Below, in pieces: positions 21,408-35,100 of a DNA stretch of 64,000 nt. Source of the stretch: Chamaelirium japonicum (taxonomy: Eukaryota; Streptophyta; Magnoliopsida; Liliales; Melanthiaceae); contig OX393552.1 in NCBI GenBank assembly GCA_947650365.1, forward strand, positions 20,556,645 to 20,620,644, written 5' to 3'. A model generated the notes under the pieces. The model saw only the letters and a program-made list of their open reading frames with translations, did not search any database and had not been told where the DNA came from. The number at the start of each line of letters is the position of its first letter. Within the stretch, counting starts at the first letter, position 1. The position numbers and the translations under genes are program-made.

Positions 21408-23060
21408 CGGATCGGCCTGAAGCTGACATTGGAGAAGACCATAACCCTACACAAAGTCCACCACGTTTTGGAGATTAGGAGGAATCTAATTAATGGGTAT
21501 TTATTAGTCCAACATGGTTATAAGCTTGTATTTGAGTCCAATAAAGTTATAATCACCAAGGAAATAATTTTTTTTAGAAAAAGATTTTTCTATTATGGTT
21601 TATTTAAATTAAATATTTTTAACACTTTCTCTAGTATTCTAAATGTTGAGTCTTCGGCTACCTAGCACTAAAGACTAGGTCATGTGAACTATAATTCTAT
21701 CAAAAAACTCATGATCTTGAATATTATTTCTAAATTCGATACTAAGTATCTCGATAAATGTAAATATGTGTAGAAGCCAAGCAGTCTAGAAACCCTTTAA
21801 AACCATCGATCGAGACTCCAAGGTACTTAAACTGATTCACAACGATGTTTGTGATTCTAGAAGAATCTCAAGAGGTTGCAATATATATTTTATAACATTT
21901 ATAGATAATATTTCAAAATATTACCACCTATATCTTATTAAAACTAAAGATGAAGTACTTAGTAAATTCCAAATCTATAGAGTTGAGATTGAGAACTAAT
22001 TAGACAAAAATATTAAGATCCTTAGGTCAGACTAAGGAAGAGAGTATACCACAAACGAGCTAAAAAAGTACAGTGAAGATTATGAAATACTCCATGAAGT
22101 CATAACTCCTTATACTCCCCAATCCAATGGTGTAGTTGAAAGAAAAAATAGGACCCTAATGAACATGGTTAATTCCATGTTAATAAGCTCTGGAGTACTG
22201 CCAGAGAACTTATGGGGGAAAGCCCTAATAACGGCCTATTTTATCCTTAACCGTATTCCTTTCAAACACAATGACTTGACCCCATACGAGGTATAGAAAC
22301 ATAGAAAACCCAACTTAGATTATCTAAAAGTGTGGGGGTGTCTAGCTAAGGTAAAGATCCTTGATAAAAAAATAAAGAAGATATGATCGACCTAAGACAG
22401 TGGACACCTTTATCGGCTACGCTTCAGATAGTAATGCTAATCGATTTTTAGTGTTTAACTCTGAAATAAGTGAGATAGCCAATAACATCATAATCGAAGC
22501 TAGAGATGCCTCATACTTTGAAAATATATTTTCCTATAACACTAAAATCAATACTAGGATCGATACCGATAACCAGGCCTCAAGTTTTAATAAGATAACC
22601 TAGATTGAACCAGAAGTCCAATTAGAACATATAGACCAGATTAAACTGATAACCCAAACCGAACCTAGAAAAAGTAAATATGCCCGTGTAGAAAAAGTCT
22701 TTGATGACTTTTATACACTTCTGGTGGAGGACTTTCCTTTCACATATACAGATACAATAAAGTCTATGGACTCACCCTTTTGGAAGGAAGCTATAGATAA
22801 CGAGATCCAATCCATAATTCAAAACCATACCTAGAAACTTACCGATTTATCTCTTGGTTGCAAAACCATAGGATGTTAAGGGTATTTAAGAAGAAACTTA
22901 GGCCCGACGGTACCATAGATAAATTTAAGGCATTACTTGTAGCTAAGAGCTTTACCCAAAAATCTTGGGTAGACTACTTTGATGTCTACTCATCTGTCGC
23001 TAGAATAACCACGATTAGGATCCTCATCGCTATAGTTTCAATATCACTATAAAAAGGACG
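21408..23060 (+). pseudogene. Copia integrase and reverse transcriptase remnant
   Basis: Riddled with stops, but integrase is readable: RLGHVNY, then TPYTPQSNGVVERKNRT (the Glu of the D,D-35-E core) at about 22,105-22,155, ENLWGKALITAYFILNR and YLKVWGCLAKV. Reverse transcriptase starts with PFWKEAIDNEIQS (about 22,778) and runs to VDYFDVYSSVARITTIRIL. It stops at about 23,060, before the YVDD motif, where the satellite region begins. The element is therefore truncated: the rest of RT, RNase H and the 3' LTR are missing. Confidence 0.8.
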
Positions 23061-23129
23061 TATTTTATCGATGAAATATTTTAGTATCGTCGGTAATAAT
23101 ATGAATTTTATTGATGGTAATAATAATAC

Positions 23130-26100
23130 AATACTCAATTTATATATAAAGTACTTATTATTGTCGGGTAGGAGCCCTGAGAAGATAGAGAGCGATTTTG
23201 GATCCCTAAATATAGGAAGTTTAGTAGCGATCCAAAAAATAGAAAGACACATAACGAGGCTCATGGAGGATATTTTGGAAAAGAGTGCTCGATTTGTATA
23301 TTATTACTTATGGTTATCGAGTGGGGGCCTTAAGAAAATAAAGAGTAATTTTGTCTCACCAAATATAGGGAGTCTAGATATGATCCTAGAAATAGAAAGG
23401 CACATGACGAATCTCTTCGAGAGTGTTTATATAAGAAGTGCTCAATTATTATATATTTTACTTATTATTGTCGAGAAAAATAGAGAGCGATTTTGGCTTT
23501 TCATATATAGATTGTCTAGTTGTGATCCCAAAAACAGGAAAGCACATGGCAAGTTTCTTAGAAGATGTTTTGGTAATGAGTGCTCAATTTGTATATAATT
23601 TACTTATAGTTATCGACTGTGGGTCCTGAGAAAACAAGAAATGATTTTGGCTCCCCAAATATAGGGAATCTGGTTACGATCCCAAAATTAAGGAGGCACT
23701 TAGTAAGTCTCTTGGAGGATACTTGGGTGAGAGTGCTCAATTTATATATAATTTACTTATGATTATCGAGTGGGAGTCCTAAGAAAATAGATAGCAATTT
23801 TGGCTCCCCAAATATAAGGAGATTGGTAGTAATCCCAAAAATAGGAAGACACATGGTGAGGATCTTGGAGGGTTTTTTTGGAAAGAGTGCTTGATTTGTA
23901 TATTATTTCTTATGGTTATCAGGTGGGGGTCTTTAGAAAATAGAGAGCGATTTTGTCTCCCTAAATATACGGAGTCTAGATGCGATCCCAAAAATAGGAA
24001 GGTACATGACGATTCTCTTGGAGGATGTTTTGGTAAAGAGTGTTTGATTTTTATATATTTTACATACGGTTGTTAGGTGGGGGACCTAAGAAAATAAGGA
24101 GCGATTTTGACTGCCCAAATATTGGTTGTTTGGTAGCGATCCTAAAAATATAAAGGGGCCTATTGGGAGGTGTTTTGGTAAGGAGTACTCGATTTGTATA
24201 TAATTTACTTATGGTTATCGAGTGAGGGTCTTGAGAAAATAGGGAGTAATTTTGGCTTCCCAAATATAGGGAGTCTGATAGCAATCCCAAAAATAGGAAG
24301 GCATATGACAAGGCTCTTCGAGGGTGCTTGGGGGATAGTACTCGATTTATATATAATTTACTTAAGTTTATTGGATGGGAGTCTTGAGAAAATAGATAAC
24401 CATTTTGCCTTTCCAAATATAGGGAATCTGATAACGATCCCAAAAGTAGGGAGGCTCATAGCAAGGTTCTTGGATGTGTTTAGAAAGAAGTGGTCGATTT
24501 ATATATAAATTAGTTATCATTTTCGGATGGGGATCCTGAAAAAATAGGTAATAATTTTGGCTCCCAAAATGTAGAAAGTCTAGTAGCGATCCAAAAAATA
24601 GAATTGACGAGACAATGGGGGATGTTTTGGCGAGTAGTGCTCATTTATATATAATTAACTTATGGTTGTCGGATGGGGGTCCTGATAAAATAAGGAGCGA
24701 TTTTAGCTCCTAAATGTATGGAGTTTGCTGGCATCTGATAAATCAAGAGGCTTATGAGGAGGCTCTTGGAGGGTATTTTGAGTAGGAATGCTCGATTTGT
24801 ATATAATGTACTTATGGTTATCGGGTTGGTATCCTAAAAAAATAGAAAGTTATTTTTGCTCCGTAAATATAGAGTCTGGTACTGATCTAAAAAATAGGAA
24901 GGCAAATGGTGAGACTCTTGAAGAGACTTTTGGGTAGGAGTGCTCGAGTTTTATATAATTTACTTATGGTTATCGGGTGGGGGTCCTGAGAAAATAGGAA
25001 ATGATTTTGGATTCCTGAATATAGGAAGTCCGGCATCAATCCCAAATATAGGGAGGTACATGGTGATGCTTTTGGATGATATTTTAGGAAAAAAGCTCAA
25101 TTTATATATTATTTACTTATGGTTGTAGGATGGGGGTTATTAGGAAATAGGGAGTAATTTTGGCTCCCCAAATATTGAAAGTCTGGTGGCAATCCCAAAA
25201 ATATGGAGGAATATGATTATACTTTTGGTGGGTGTTTTGAATAGGAGTACTCGATTTATATATAATTTACTTATGGTTATTGGGTAGGTGTTCTTTGAAA
25301 ATAAGAAGCGATTTTGGCTCCTTAAATATAGGAAGTCTGATAGCGATCCTAAAAATAGGAAGTGTTATGAGAGGGCTTTTAAAGGATGTTTTGGAAAGAA
25401 GTGCTCGATTTGTATATAATTTACTTATAGTTGTTGAATCGGGGTTCTGAGAAAATAGGGAGTGATTTTGGCTCACCAAATGTAGAGAGTCTGGAAGCAA
25501 TCCCAAAAATAGGGAGGCACTGGGTGAGACTTTTAGAGGGTATTTTGGAGAGGAGTGATCGATTTGTATATAACATACTTTGTATTATCGGGTAGGGGTC
25601 TGGACGAAATAGGAAACAATTTTGGTTCCCCAATTTTAGCATCCTAAAATTAGGGGGCCTGGTAACGATCCCAATAATAGGGAGGCACATGGTGAGGCTA
25701 TTGGAGGGTATTATAAAAAAGTTAACTCGATTTGTTTATAATTTACTTATGGTTATCGGGTTGGGGTTCTAAGAAAATATGGAGAGATTTTGGCTTTCCA
25801 GATATTGGGAGTCCGGTAGTGATATTAAAAATGAAAAGCATATTGTTAAACTTTTAGAAGGTGTTTTGGAAAGGAGTGCTCGATTTATATATAATTTACT
25901 TATAATTGTCGGGTGGGGGTCTTGACAAAATAGGAAGTAATTTTGGCACCACAAATATAGGAAGTCTGGTAGCTAGTCTAAAAATAGGGAGATACATAGC
26001 GAGGCTTTGGGAGGGTATTTTGGGAAGGTGTGGTTGGTTTATATATAATTTACTTATAATTATTAAGTGGGGGTCCTAAAATAAATATGGAGTGATTTTT

Positions 26101-26993
26101 GCTCCTCAAATATAAGGAGCCCGATATCGTTCCAAAATATAGGGAGACACATAGCGAGGCTCTTGGAGGGTGATTTGGGGAGGGTGCTCGATTTGTATAT
26201 AATTTACCTATAGTTGTTGGGTGAGGATTCTCTAAAAATAGAAAGTAATTTTGACTCCCCAAATATAAGGAGTCTGGTAGCGATCCAAAAACTATAGAGC
26301 AAATGCCGAGGAACTTGGAGGGTGTTTTGGAGAGTAATGCTCGATTTGTATATAATTTACTTATGTCTATCTAGTGGGGATCCTAAGAAAATAAGGAACA
26401 ATTTTTGCTTCCTAAATATAGAGAGTCCGGTAGCGATCCCAAAAATAGGAAGGTATATGGGGAGGCTCCTAGAGGTTGTTTCGAAAATGAGTGCTTGATT
26501 TTATATAATTTGGTTATGGTTATCGGGCGAGGGTCTTATGAAATTAGGGAGCGATTTTAGCTCCCTAAATATAGAGAGTCTGGAAGAAATCCTAAAAATA
26601 GGGAGGCACTAGGTGAGCTTTTAGACGGTGTTTTGGAGAGGAGTGCTCGATTTGTATATAATTTACTTAGTGTTGTTGGGTGGGGGTCCTGAGAAAATAG
26701 GTAGCAATTTTGGCTTCTCATATATAAGAGTCGATTAGTAATCCCAGAAATAGGGAGGGGTATGACGAGACTCTTGGATGATCTTTAAGAGAGGAGTGCT
26801 CAATTTGTATATAATTTATTTATGGTTATTTGGTGGGGGTCTTAAGAAAATAAGGAGCGATTCTGGCTCCCCAAATATAGAGAGTTTAGAAGCAATCCTA
26901 AAAATAGGGAGGTACATGACGAGGCTTTTATAGAGTTTTTTGAGGAGACTGCTCGATTTGTATATAATTTACTTAGGGTTGTCGTATGGGCAT
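23130..26993. repeat. Satellite array, left part (about 153-bp monomers)
   Basis: About 25 tandem monomers, each near 153 bp, with landmarks GCTCGATTTGTATATAATTTACTTATGG, GGGTGGGGGTCCTGAGAAAATA, GCGATTTTGGCTCCCC, AAATATAGGGAGTCTGGTAG, CGATCCCAAAAATAGG and GGCTCTTGGAGGGTGTTTTGG. Monomers differ from one another by perhaps 10-25 percent. Specific variants recur in the same order in the right part (for example 23,739 matches 57,037 and 61,019), showing a higher-order repeat of about 3.98 kb. This left part is about one such unit, somewhat shortened, and is cut on its right by the Tekay element. Confidence 0.9.
26989..26993. other. Left target duplication of the Tekay element
   Basis: GGCAT here corresponds to TGCAT at 56,564-56,568 on the far side of both nested elements: a 5-bp duplication with one mismatch. 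Confidence 0.65.
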
Positions 26994-29900
26994 TGTCACG
27001 TCCCAGAAATCTGAAGACCGATTCCTGAGGTGTGAGGTGAGAAAAAGTGGTTTTTGGGATCAAATCAATTAACTATGCCGATTGGAATTCTCACTGGGCT
27101 CCTTCACACACATGGAAAGGAAATAAGGGAAAGAAACAAGAGATGATATTTTGAAACTTGAAAATATTTTTATTCAATTTAGAAAATCAACAGGGATAAA
27201 ATATTAAATCAGGCTCGACCTTCAAAAGGGGTATCCTCTCAGTATGTGCGACCTAACGATGTCACTACTTACTGAAAGAAGATCCTCTGAAGGAGCACGA
27301 GGCTCAAGCCTCCGACGGCGAGCCAAGTATCTTACCCACTCCCTAACACTCAATGTATCGGTCTGGAGGTCCTATCTACTGGCTTGCCAAATTTGATCAA
27401 TTATTCTTTTTATATTTTCATTGTGATCTAACCTATGCTTGGGGCCTTGAGGAGAGGCCTACCCAAAAGGTTCAGCTGGTATATTACCACTTATCAGACT
27501 AGCTAACTAATAATAAAATTATTATTCCAATCCAGTTTGATTACATCGAATGCTAAGATTGACATACTAGAAAGACAAGCTGCTACCCTAAACTAACTGC
27601 TGGACTCCTATTACTGCTCCTGTGCCTCCGTTCCTGTAGGAGAGTCTACTCGTGGGAATGAGTAGCTCCCAAAAATACATTTGAGAGATTAGCCAAATAA
27701 ATGGCTAGTGACAAGCTAACAGTTTTAATAATTAACAATGCTTGTATTTTAATATAATTTACTAATTAACCTAATTATCAAACTATGTTCTCAATCACGT
27801 CCTATGTGTCCATGCAATTTCTACATTCACATGCAAATACTATTGTCACTAGGTCATCGTGTAAACAATGATATAATTCTAATTTAATAAAGATAAACAC
27901 ACACTCAGATGTGAACCCCGGATATTTATTCAACCTGCCCTCGGTCGGGCATTACTATCGGGCCTTTTATTTCGATATAGAGGGCCAACTCTCTTGCCGT
28001 GCATCCACCAACACCATGCACTAATCACCCAGATGATCATAAGGGGTTTTTCGTCTTTCACGGTGAAGCTCTACCGCCCAACTTGCTTTACTATAAGGAC
28101 TTTAACTCCCCGGGACAGGGTTGCTAGGCCAATCCCTACTCGAGGGCACCACCTATTGGCTTTACCAAAACCCTTGCCCGTGACCTCTAACCTACTTAAC
28201 TTCGGCTGTACGTGCAGGGTGGTTCATGGCCCTTGCGCGCACGGGGTCCCTACCCTCTGACCAAGTAGATTTTCAACAATTAACACATCACATGGCATTG
28301 AAGGAACTATACAGTGATTAATCATATTCGATGGATTACCTCAGGATTCACACCCACTCACAATCCAGCATCATAATTAAATATAATAAAGTACTTGCCC
28401 AAAATCCATTTACTAGGGTTAACACGCTCCTCTCAGGAGGGTGGGTCTCGATAATTCTTTACTCATTTATTTACTCATTTTAATAGAATACCTACCTATG
28501 GTGTCCATACAAATAATAGAATAGTTATTATTAAATTATTAACTTTTTATGCATGCATCGCCGGACTCGCGACTCCGCATGCAAGACGGTGTCCACTCGA
28601 CCACATACGACGATGCCCGGTGGGCCCGCATGAGTGTTATGGATACCTACCCTTAATTTCTATATTTGTATTATTAATTATTAAAGAAAGTGTGCTGTGT
28701 CACCTAGTTGATGTGCCCGAACTCCCGTCTCTGGCCTCTGCTCCGTCTACGGTTGGATCGTCCCGATACGAACCGGTAAGTTGCATGCATCCATATGCAT
28801 GGAACAAAATATAGATATATTTCGCGAAATATCACAAAATATATCGGAAAAATGAAACCCCGATACGAAATATTACCTGCAATCTCGAGCATAATTGAAA
28901 ATGTCAAAATATCGAGCAATTTCACGAAATATCGTGATATTTCCACGAAATATTTCCATCTCCACGAAATATCGCGACATTTCCACGAAATATTTCCTCC
29001 ATTTACTTTAAGTTATTATATATAAATAAGCAAATACCCCCCCATTTGATTTCAATAAAAATATCAAAATAATCAAAAAACAAAGGAATCAAAAAGTAAA
29101 CTTTCAATTTTAGTAGGAGAAAACAGTTTTTATGGATTTTTGTAAAATCTACATGGTGAGAAAAGTGATTAAATCAACTCCTTTTTAGCTCAAAAAATTC
29201 CACAAGATGTAGAAGTACGAGTACATCTAGAAAACCATGGTCCGTCTTAGGAAATTTTGAATGTATAAAAACTTTTCTATATAAAAACTCGTTTTTTCAG
29301 ACTTAGTAAAAAAACAGTGTTTCACATTTCAGCATAATTTTTGCACAATTTCAAATTTGCATAACTTTCTTTTTTTAAGTCCGCTTTCAAAATCGTTTGA
29401 AACATTATTTTAACAATCAACTAATCTTTATTTCAAAAATATTTTTATCCAAAAAAAGGATTAAAAAATATTTGAAAAATATATATCAAAACCGAACTAA
29501 ATAAGATTGCACAATACTCACAAACTTAATACATTGAATATATGTTATGTGAAGCTCTACACCCCTTGATAGGGTACACATATTATGTGAGTGTTCCAAA
29601 GTGTGTATCTATACTTGGTTTATGACTATCCGGGGTTTCATTAAAAAATTCCATCAAAAAATCAATATTTCCACCATTTCTACAAAATTGCAATATTTCC
29701 ATACTGTCGAAATATTTCCACGAAATATTTCCATATCCAGAAGGTCAAAATTTCCACCGAAATGGAGATTTCGAACCTTGTCCATATGTTACTAATATGC
29801 TAAAAGCAGAGATTTCAAATTTATTTGTGTGGGGACAGGATGTAGCTATCATGTCATGAACACGAAAATTGATGTGGTTAATGGGATAGCATTGTGCGTG

Positions 29901-32105
29901 ATCGGGTTATCCTTACCCAACTTGCACTGTAAAACGATCTAAGACTTTGTATTAGGATTTGAATAAAGTTGCATAAGCAATTGATTTGGTAGGTCAGCTA
30001 CAGTTTGACCGAACATGATTTAGGACAGTTTATGATCAAGTAATCAAAAGCTAAATCTACTCATCAAATCGGGCTTGAAGAACCCTTTCCGATGGTTCCA
30101 GTTTTTCTGGAATCCGACTTCGATCGGATGGTTTCGGGTCGAACCATGTAGAACCAGTGAAATTGGTCACATGGTTGGGTCACTAAGGTAAAATAGTTTC
30201 TAGAGTTACCCTATGGGTTCATCATGTAGGTCTCGATATTCCGAGTACGATACTGCTGATTTTGTCCGAATCCGAATTCGGACGGAGAAACGGTGGTCAA
30301 ACCACGATACCATGACTTAATCGAGCTCATGGGTAAAATGGGGTACTAAATAGTATAATTACTATACCTAACTATAAACAATAGGTAGGATTTTCCGAGC
30401 CAGTCGTAGTGGCGCTAGTTTCGTCCGATTCAGAGTTCGGACGGAGAAATGGCGACCGAACCAAAATAAACTGGTTCGCGGATCTGGTTTAAGTTGTTAA
30501 TAGGTTGGGGTTCAAATAATCCCAACTTAACAACAATTCAAAAATTCCCTTCCAAGTCCCTTTCTTCTCCATCAAAAATAAAACAGAGGAATGGGTTCTC
30601 TTGGAACCCATTGCCATGACACTTATTTTCCGACCGTGAGCTGCTGGAAACGTGCATGGATTTGCACCTCCTGCAATTGACAAGGCCATGAGTGGGCATT
30701 GGAGATGGCCGCAGTGTGGTCCCAATCCGGGTTTGGCCGTGCCTAAGGAATTGAGGAGGGGTGGTGATGGAGGTGGTGTTTGCTGTGAGGTTGCCGGGGA
30801 TGCCAAAGATGGCCTTTGGTGATGTCTCCACCCGGATTGGTCGCGGGTGAGGGAAGACAAGGGATGGCCGCACGGGTTGGGTCGTGTGGAGGAAGAGAGG
30901 GAAAAGGGCTAACCTTGGTTCGATGCTCGCCGGAGTCGGGGGAGGAGGCGAGGCCGCTGCTCGTCTCTCTATAGTTTTCTCTCTCTCTCTCTCTCAATCT
31001 GTCTGCTCTCTCTCTCTCTCTCTATCTCTATCTCTCGGTTCTTCATAAAGAAGGGGAAGGGATGTTATGGTGGTAAAGAGGGTTGAGAAATCAGGTTGTT
31101 AACCCCTTTAATTCATAATAATGATGAAGGAATAAAGGAAGAAGAGATCCGGTTGTGAAGGCTATCAGATTGTTAAGACTTTTAACTCCTAATAAAGAGA
31201 ATGAACTAAGACAATAAAAGATTCAGTTTTATCATCTTAACTCTTTCATTTCTTCCCATCCGAAATTAAAATTTTAAGTCACGGAGAGAGAAATCTGGTT
31301 GTTAAGGCTATCAGGTTGTAATGGCTTTTAACTCCTAATAAAGAGTAAAGAATAAAGGAAGAAAATATCCGGTTTTATCACCATAATTCTTCTCTTTACT
31401 CTCTATCCGAAATTAAAGTTTTAAATTCAGAGGAGAGAGATCTACGAAACTTAAATCCAGCTACAAGGTTAGGAGAAAGGTCCTAGGGATGGTCAGGCTC
31501 GGTCCCGCGCCCTGAAGTGAGCTTGGTAGGAAACCGGGTGCGATTCGTATACCTACCGGGTTGAAAAGGATAATTAGCCATAACTCACAAATTGTATATC
31601 AGAATTGTGCCTAAGAGGATTCGTTGTAAAGCTCTCGTCGACATGAACGCGTCGGCACTTGATATATATTTTTCTAACTTTTAGATCTCCCAAAAAGAAG
31701 AAAATACTCTAAAATTTAAAATAGCAATTAGTCATCACTCGGGTATCGGATCGACCCCAGCTCAGGCTCATTGACAAGATCTCTCAGATCCCCACCCAAC
31801 GTATCCAGCATTGGTATGATCCGATTACCAAAATTTCTATGGTAAACAAAACAATGTCAAATGTCGGCTAATTTATCGATATTCTAGGGTATAACTATCG
31901 AAACTAGCTGCGCATACACCCGATTACTGCACAGGACGCACTATTGCGATGTGTTCGAAGCCATAGAGAAAGTGAACGTAAAATATTTCATGGATTTATG
32001 GCTTATTCTTTCAGAACAAACCCAGAGAAAAAGTCTGACTAAGAATGATGAAAATACCCAAGACGGACTTTTATTATTCCCAAATTTAACAACACAGGTG
32101 TTACA
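26994..32105 (-). repeat. Tekay element 3' LTR (with MITE insert)
   Basis: This LTR matches 36,938-41,058 along its whole length apart from the 983-bp insert at 28,798-29,780. A minus-strand open frame at 30,489-30,860, near a CT microsatellite (30,975-31,035), has a counterpart in the other LTR but resembles no protein I know. Confidence 0.9.
28798..29780. mobile_element. hAT-like MITE inserted in Tekay LTR, 983 bp
   Basis: Comparison with the other LTR shows an exact insertion flanked by the 8-bp duplication TCCATATG (28,790-28,797 and 29,781-29,788). Ends are CATGGAACAAAAT and the complement of CAAGGTTCGAAAT. The inside is rich in ACGAAATATTTCC words. It has no transposase. Ends and duplication length match the MITE at 5,788, so the two are probably relatives. 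Confidence 0.88.
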
Positions 32106-32130
32106 ACCTACACACCTTAAAGAAATTTTC
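32106..32130 (-). other. Tekay polypurine tract (degenerate)
   Basis: On the minus strand, TTTAAGGTGTGTAGG lies directly before the 3' LTR start TGTAACACC. The purine tract, usually AAGGGGGG-like in this lineage, has pyrimidine changes. Confidence 0.6.
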
Positions 32131-32158
32131 GTCCTCGAAAATTAGTTAGAATTAGAAA

Positions 32159-35100
32159 TCAAATATGAAAAAGATCAGGGTATAATCGCAACATATCGGA
32201 CTCCACTTCCCAAGTGGCCTCCTCCTCACTACAGTGCTGCCACTGCACCTTCACCATGGGGATGGTCTTTGTACGAAGCGCTCGATCCTCGCTAGCCAAG
32301 ATCCTGACAGGTCGCTCCTCATAGGACGCATCTGAACTGAGGGTCAGGTCCTGCTAATCTAACACATGCGACGGGTCTGGCTCATACCTTCGAAGCATTG
32401 ACACGTGAAAGACACCGTGGACGCTAGAGAGTTGCGGGGGCAGTGCCAGACGATATGCTACCTCGCCAACTCTCTCCAAGATCTCGAAAGGACCTATGAA
32501 CCTCGGAGCCAACTTCCCTTTCTTCCCAAATCTGTTGATGCCTCGCCGAGGGGAAACCTTCAGGAAGACATGGTCTCCGATAGTAAACTCGAGCGGGCGT
32601 CGACGCACATCCGCGTAGCTCTTCTGTCGACTCTGCGCCGCTCTAAGTCGTTCTCTAATCAGCTGGATCTTCTCAGTCGTCTCCTGGACAAGCTTTGGCC
32701 CCAAGAGACTCCGCTCTCCTACCTCTGCCCAACAAAGAGGTGACCGACATGGCCTCCCGTACAAAGCCTCATAGGGGGCCATGCCGATGCTAGCTTGGTG
32801 ACTATTGTTGTAGGCAAACTCCACAAGAGGTAGGTGCTCCTCCTAATTGCCTCCAAAATCTACTGTGCAAGCCCGCAATATATCCTCCAAAATCTGAATC
32901 GTCCGCTCTGACTGCCCATCCGTCTGCGGGTGAAATGCAGTGCTAAAACTGAGCTCCATCCCCAAAGCTGTCTGCAGGCTCTCCCAAAAGCGAGAAACAA
33001 ATCGAGGATCTTGATCCGAGATGATGGAAATTGGAACTCTGTGCAGCTTGACAATTTTCCTTACATATAACTTCGCTCGGTCGATGGATGTCATCGTTGT
33101 TCGCACCGGAAGAAAGTGTGCCGACTTCGTCAGTCGGTCAACGATCACCCAAATTGAGTCATGTTTGTTCCGGGTTAGAGGCAACCCCGAAACAAAATCC
33201 ATCGTGATGTGCTCCTATTTCCACTCAGCTACTGGGAGCGGCTGCAGCAATCCAGCCGGTCTCTGGTGCTCAGCCTTGACTTGCTGACAAGTCAAACATC
33301 TAGACACAAAGGCGGCCACGTCACGCTTCATGCCCTTCCACCAGAATTGCCTTCTCAAATCATGATACATCTTGGTGCCGCCAGGGTGCACCGAGAATCT
33401 GGATCGATGCGCCTCTGACAACACCTCCTCTCGAACCTCCTCATCAGCAGGGAGGCACAACCTCCTCTGGAACCGCAGACCTCCATCAACATCAACTGAC
33501 CAGTCAGGAACGGGCTCCCCACTATCGCACCGTGCTCTAATCTCCTCCAACTTAGAATCCAACCTTTGTGCTGCATTTATCTTCTGCAGTAGGCTGGGCT
33601 GCACTCGTATGGTGCACAATATGGTATGAGAGGACTCCCATTGAACCCACAAATCAAAGCCTTCTATCGTGGCCAAAAAATCATGTTGATCAGTCACCAA
33701 TCTAGCAAGCTGACTGCGGGACTTCCGGCTCAATGCATCTGCAACAACATTCACTTTACCAGGATGGTTAAAGATCGAATAGTTGAAGTCTTTTAGGACT
33801 TTGATCCACCTCCTCTGATGCATGTTCAGATCCTTCTGACTCGCGATGTACCGCAGGCTCTTGTGATCACAATACATATCGAACTCCTCATCGTACAGGT
33901 AATGCCTCCAGATTTTCAAGGCAAAAACCACCGTAGCCAACTCCAAATCATGGGTTGGATAGTTCTTCTCGTGAGTTTTCAACTGCCTCGAGGCGTATGC
34001 AACCACCCTGCCATCTTGCATCAGAACTGCTCCAAGCCCCATCAGAGAGGCGTCGGTGAAAACAATATAGCCCTTGCCACTGACCGGAATCGTAAGCACT
34101 GGGGCCGAAGTGAGACGCCGCTTCAACTCCCGGAAGGACTTCTCACAATCTTCCGACCACTCAAACCTGACACCCTTCTTTGTCAAACGGGTGAGAGGTG
34201 CTGCTAGACGAGAAAATCCCTCCACAAAATGTCTATAATAGCCTGCTAGCCCTAAGAAACTCCTGATCTCGAATACGTTCTTCGGCTGCTCCCAGTCCAT
34301 CATGGCCTCTTTCTTCGATGGATCCACGGAGATACCTTCCTGCGAGACAACATGTCCGAGAAATTTTACCTCCTGCATCCAAAACTCACTTACTGAGCTT
34401 GGCATACAGTTGGTGGTCTCTGAGGGTCTGCAACACAACACTCAGGTGCTCCCGATGATCTTCCTCTGTCTTGGAGTAAATGAGGACATCGTCCACAAAT
34501 ACCACAACGAATCTGTCCAGGAACATGCTGAAGACTTAGTTCATCAGATCCATGAATGCTGCAGGAGCGTTTGTTAGACCGAAGGGCATGACCAAAAACT
34601 CATAGTGCCCATATCGTGTCCGAAACGCCATCTTCGTAATATCCTCTGCTCTCACAGCCAACTGGTGATATCCGGTCCTCAGGTCAATCTTCGAGAAATA
34701 ACAAGCACCATTCAACTGATCAAAGAGGTCCTCGATTCGCGGCAAAGGGTACTTGTTCTTGATCGTGATGCTATTCAGCTTGTGATAATCGATGCAAAGC
34801 ATCTTTGTCCCATCCTTCTTTTGAGCAAAGAGGACAGGGGCTCCCCAAGGAGATGTGCTCGGATGAATGAAGCCTCTATCGAGCAACTCCTCCAACTGGG
34901 TCTTTAGTTCCTTCAGCTCCGCAGGAGCCATCCGGTACGGAGCAATCGAGACCGGTGCTGCTCCCGGTACCAGATCTATAGCAAACTCAACTTCCCGAGG
35001 TAGAGGCAAGCTTGGGAGCTTATCTGGGAAGACATCCGGAAACTCATGAACCATCGGTGGTAGCACCACTGGTTTCCCATCTTTATCTCTACTCGGTAGC

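Noticed and set aside
23071-26270. Many open frames of 60-175 codons in the satellite, with repeated peptides such as YIIYLWLSGG
   Set aside because: The monomer is near 153 bp, a multiple of three, so any open frame repeats along the array; both strands show it and stops occur at irregular places. No protein family is recognisable.
33815-34207. Plus-strand frame of 129 codons in the Tekay pol region
   Set aside because: It is the antisense shadow of the RNase H and RT coding sequence.
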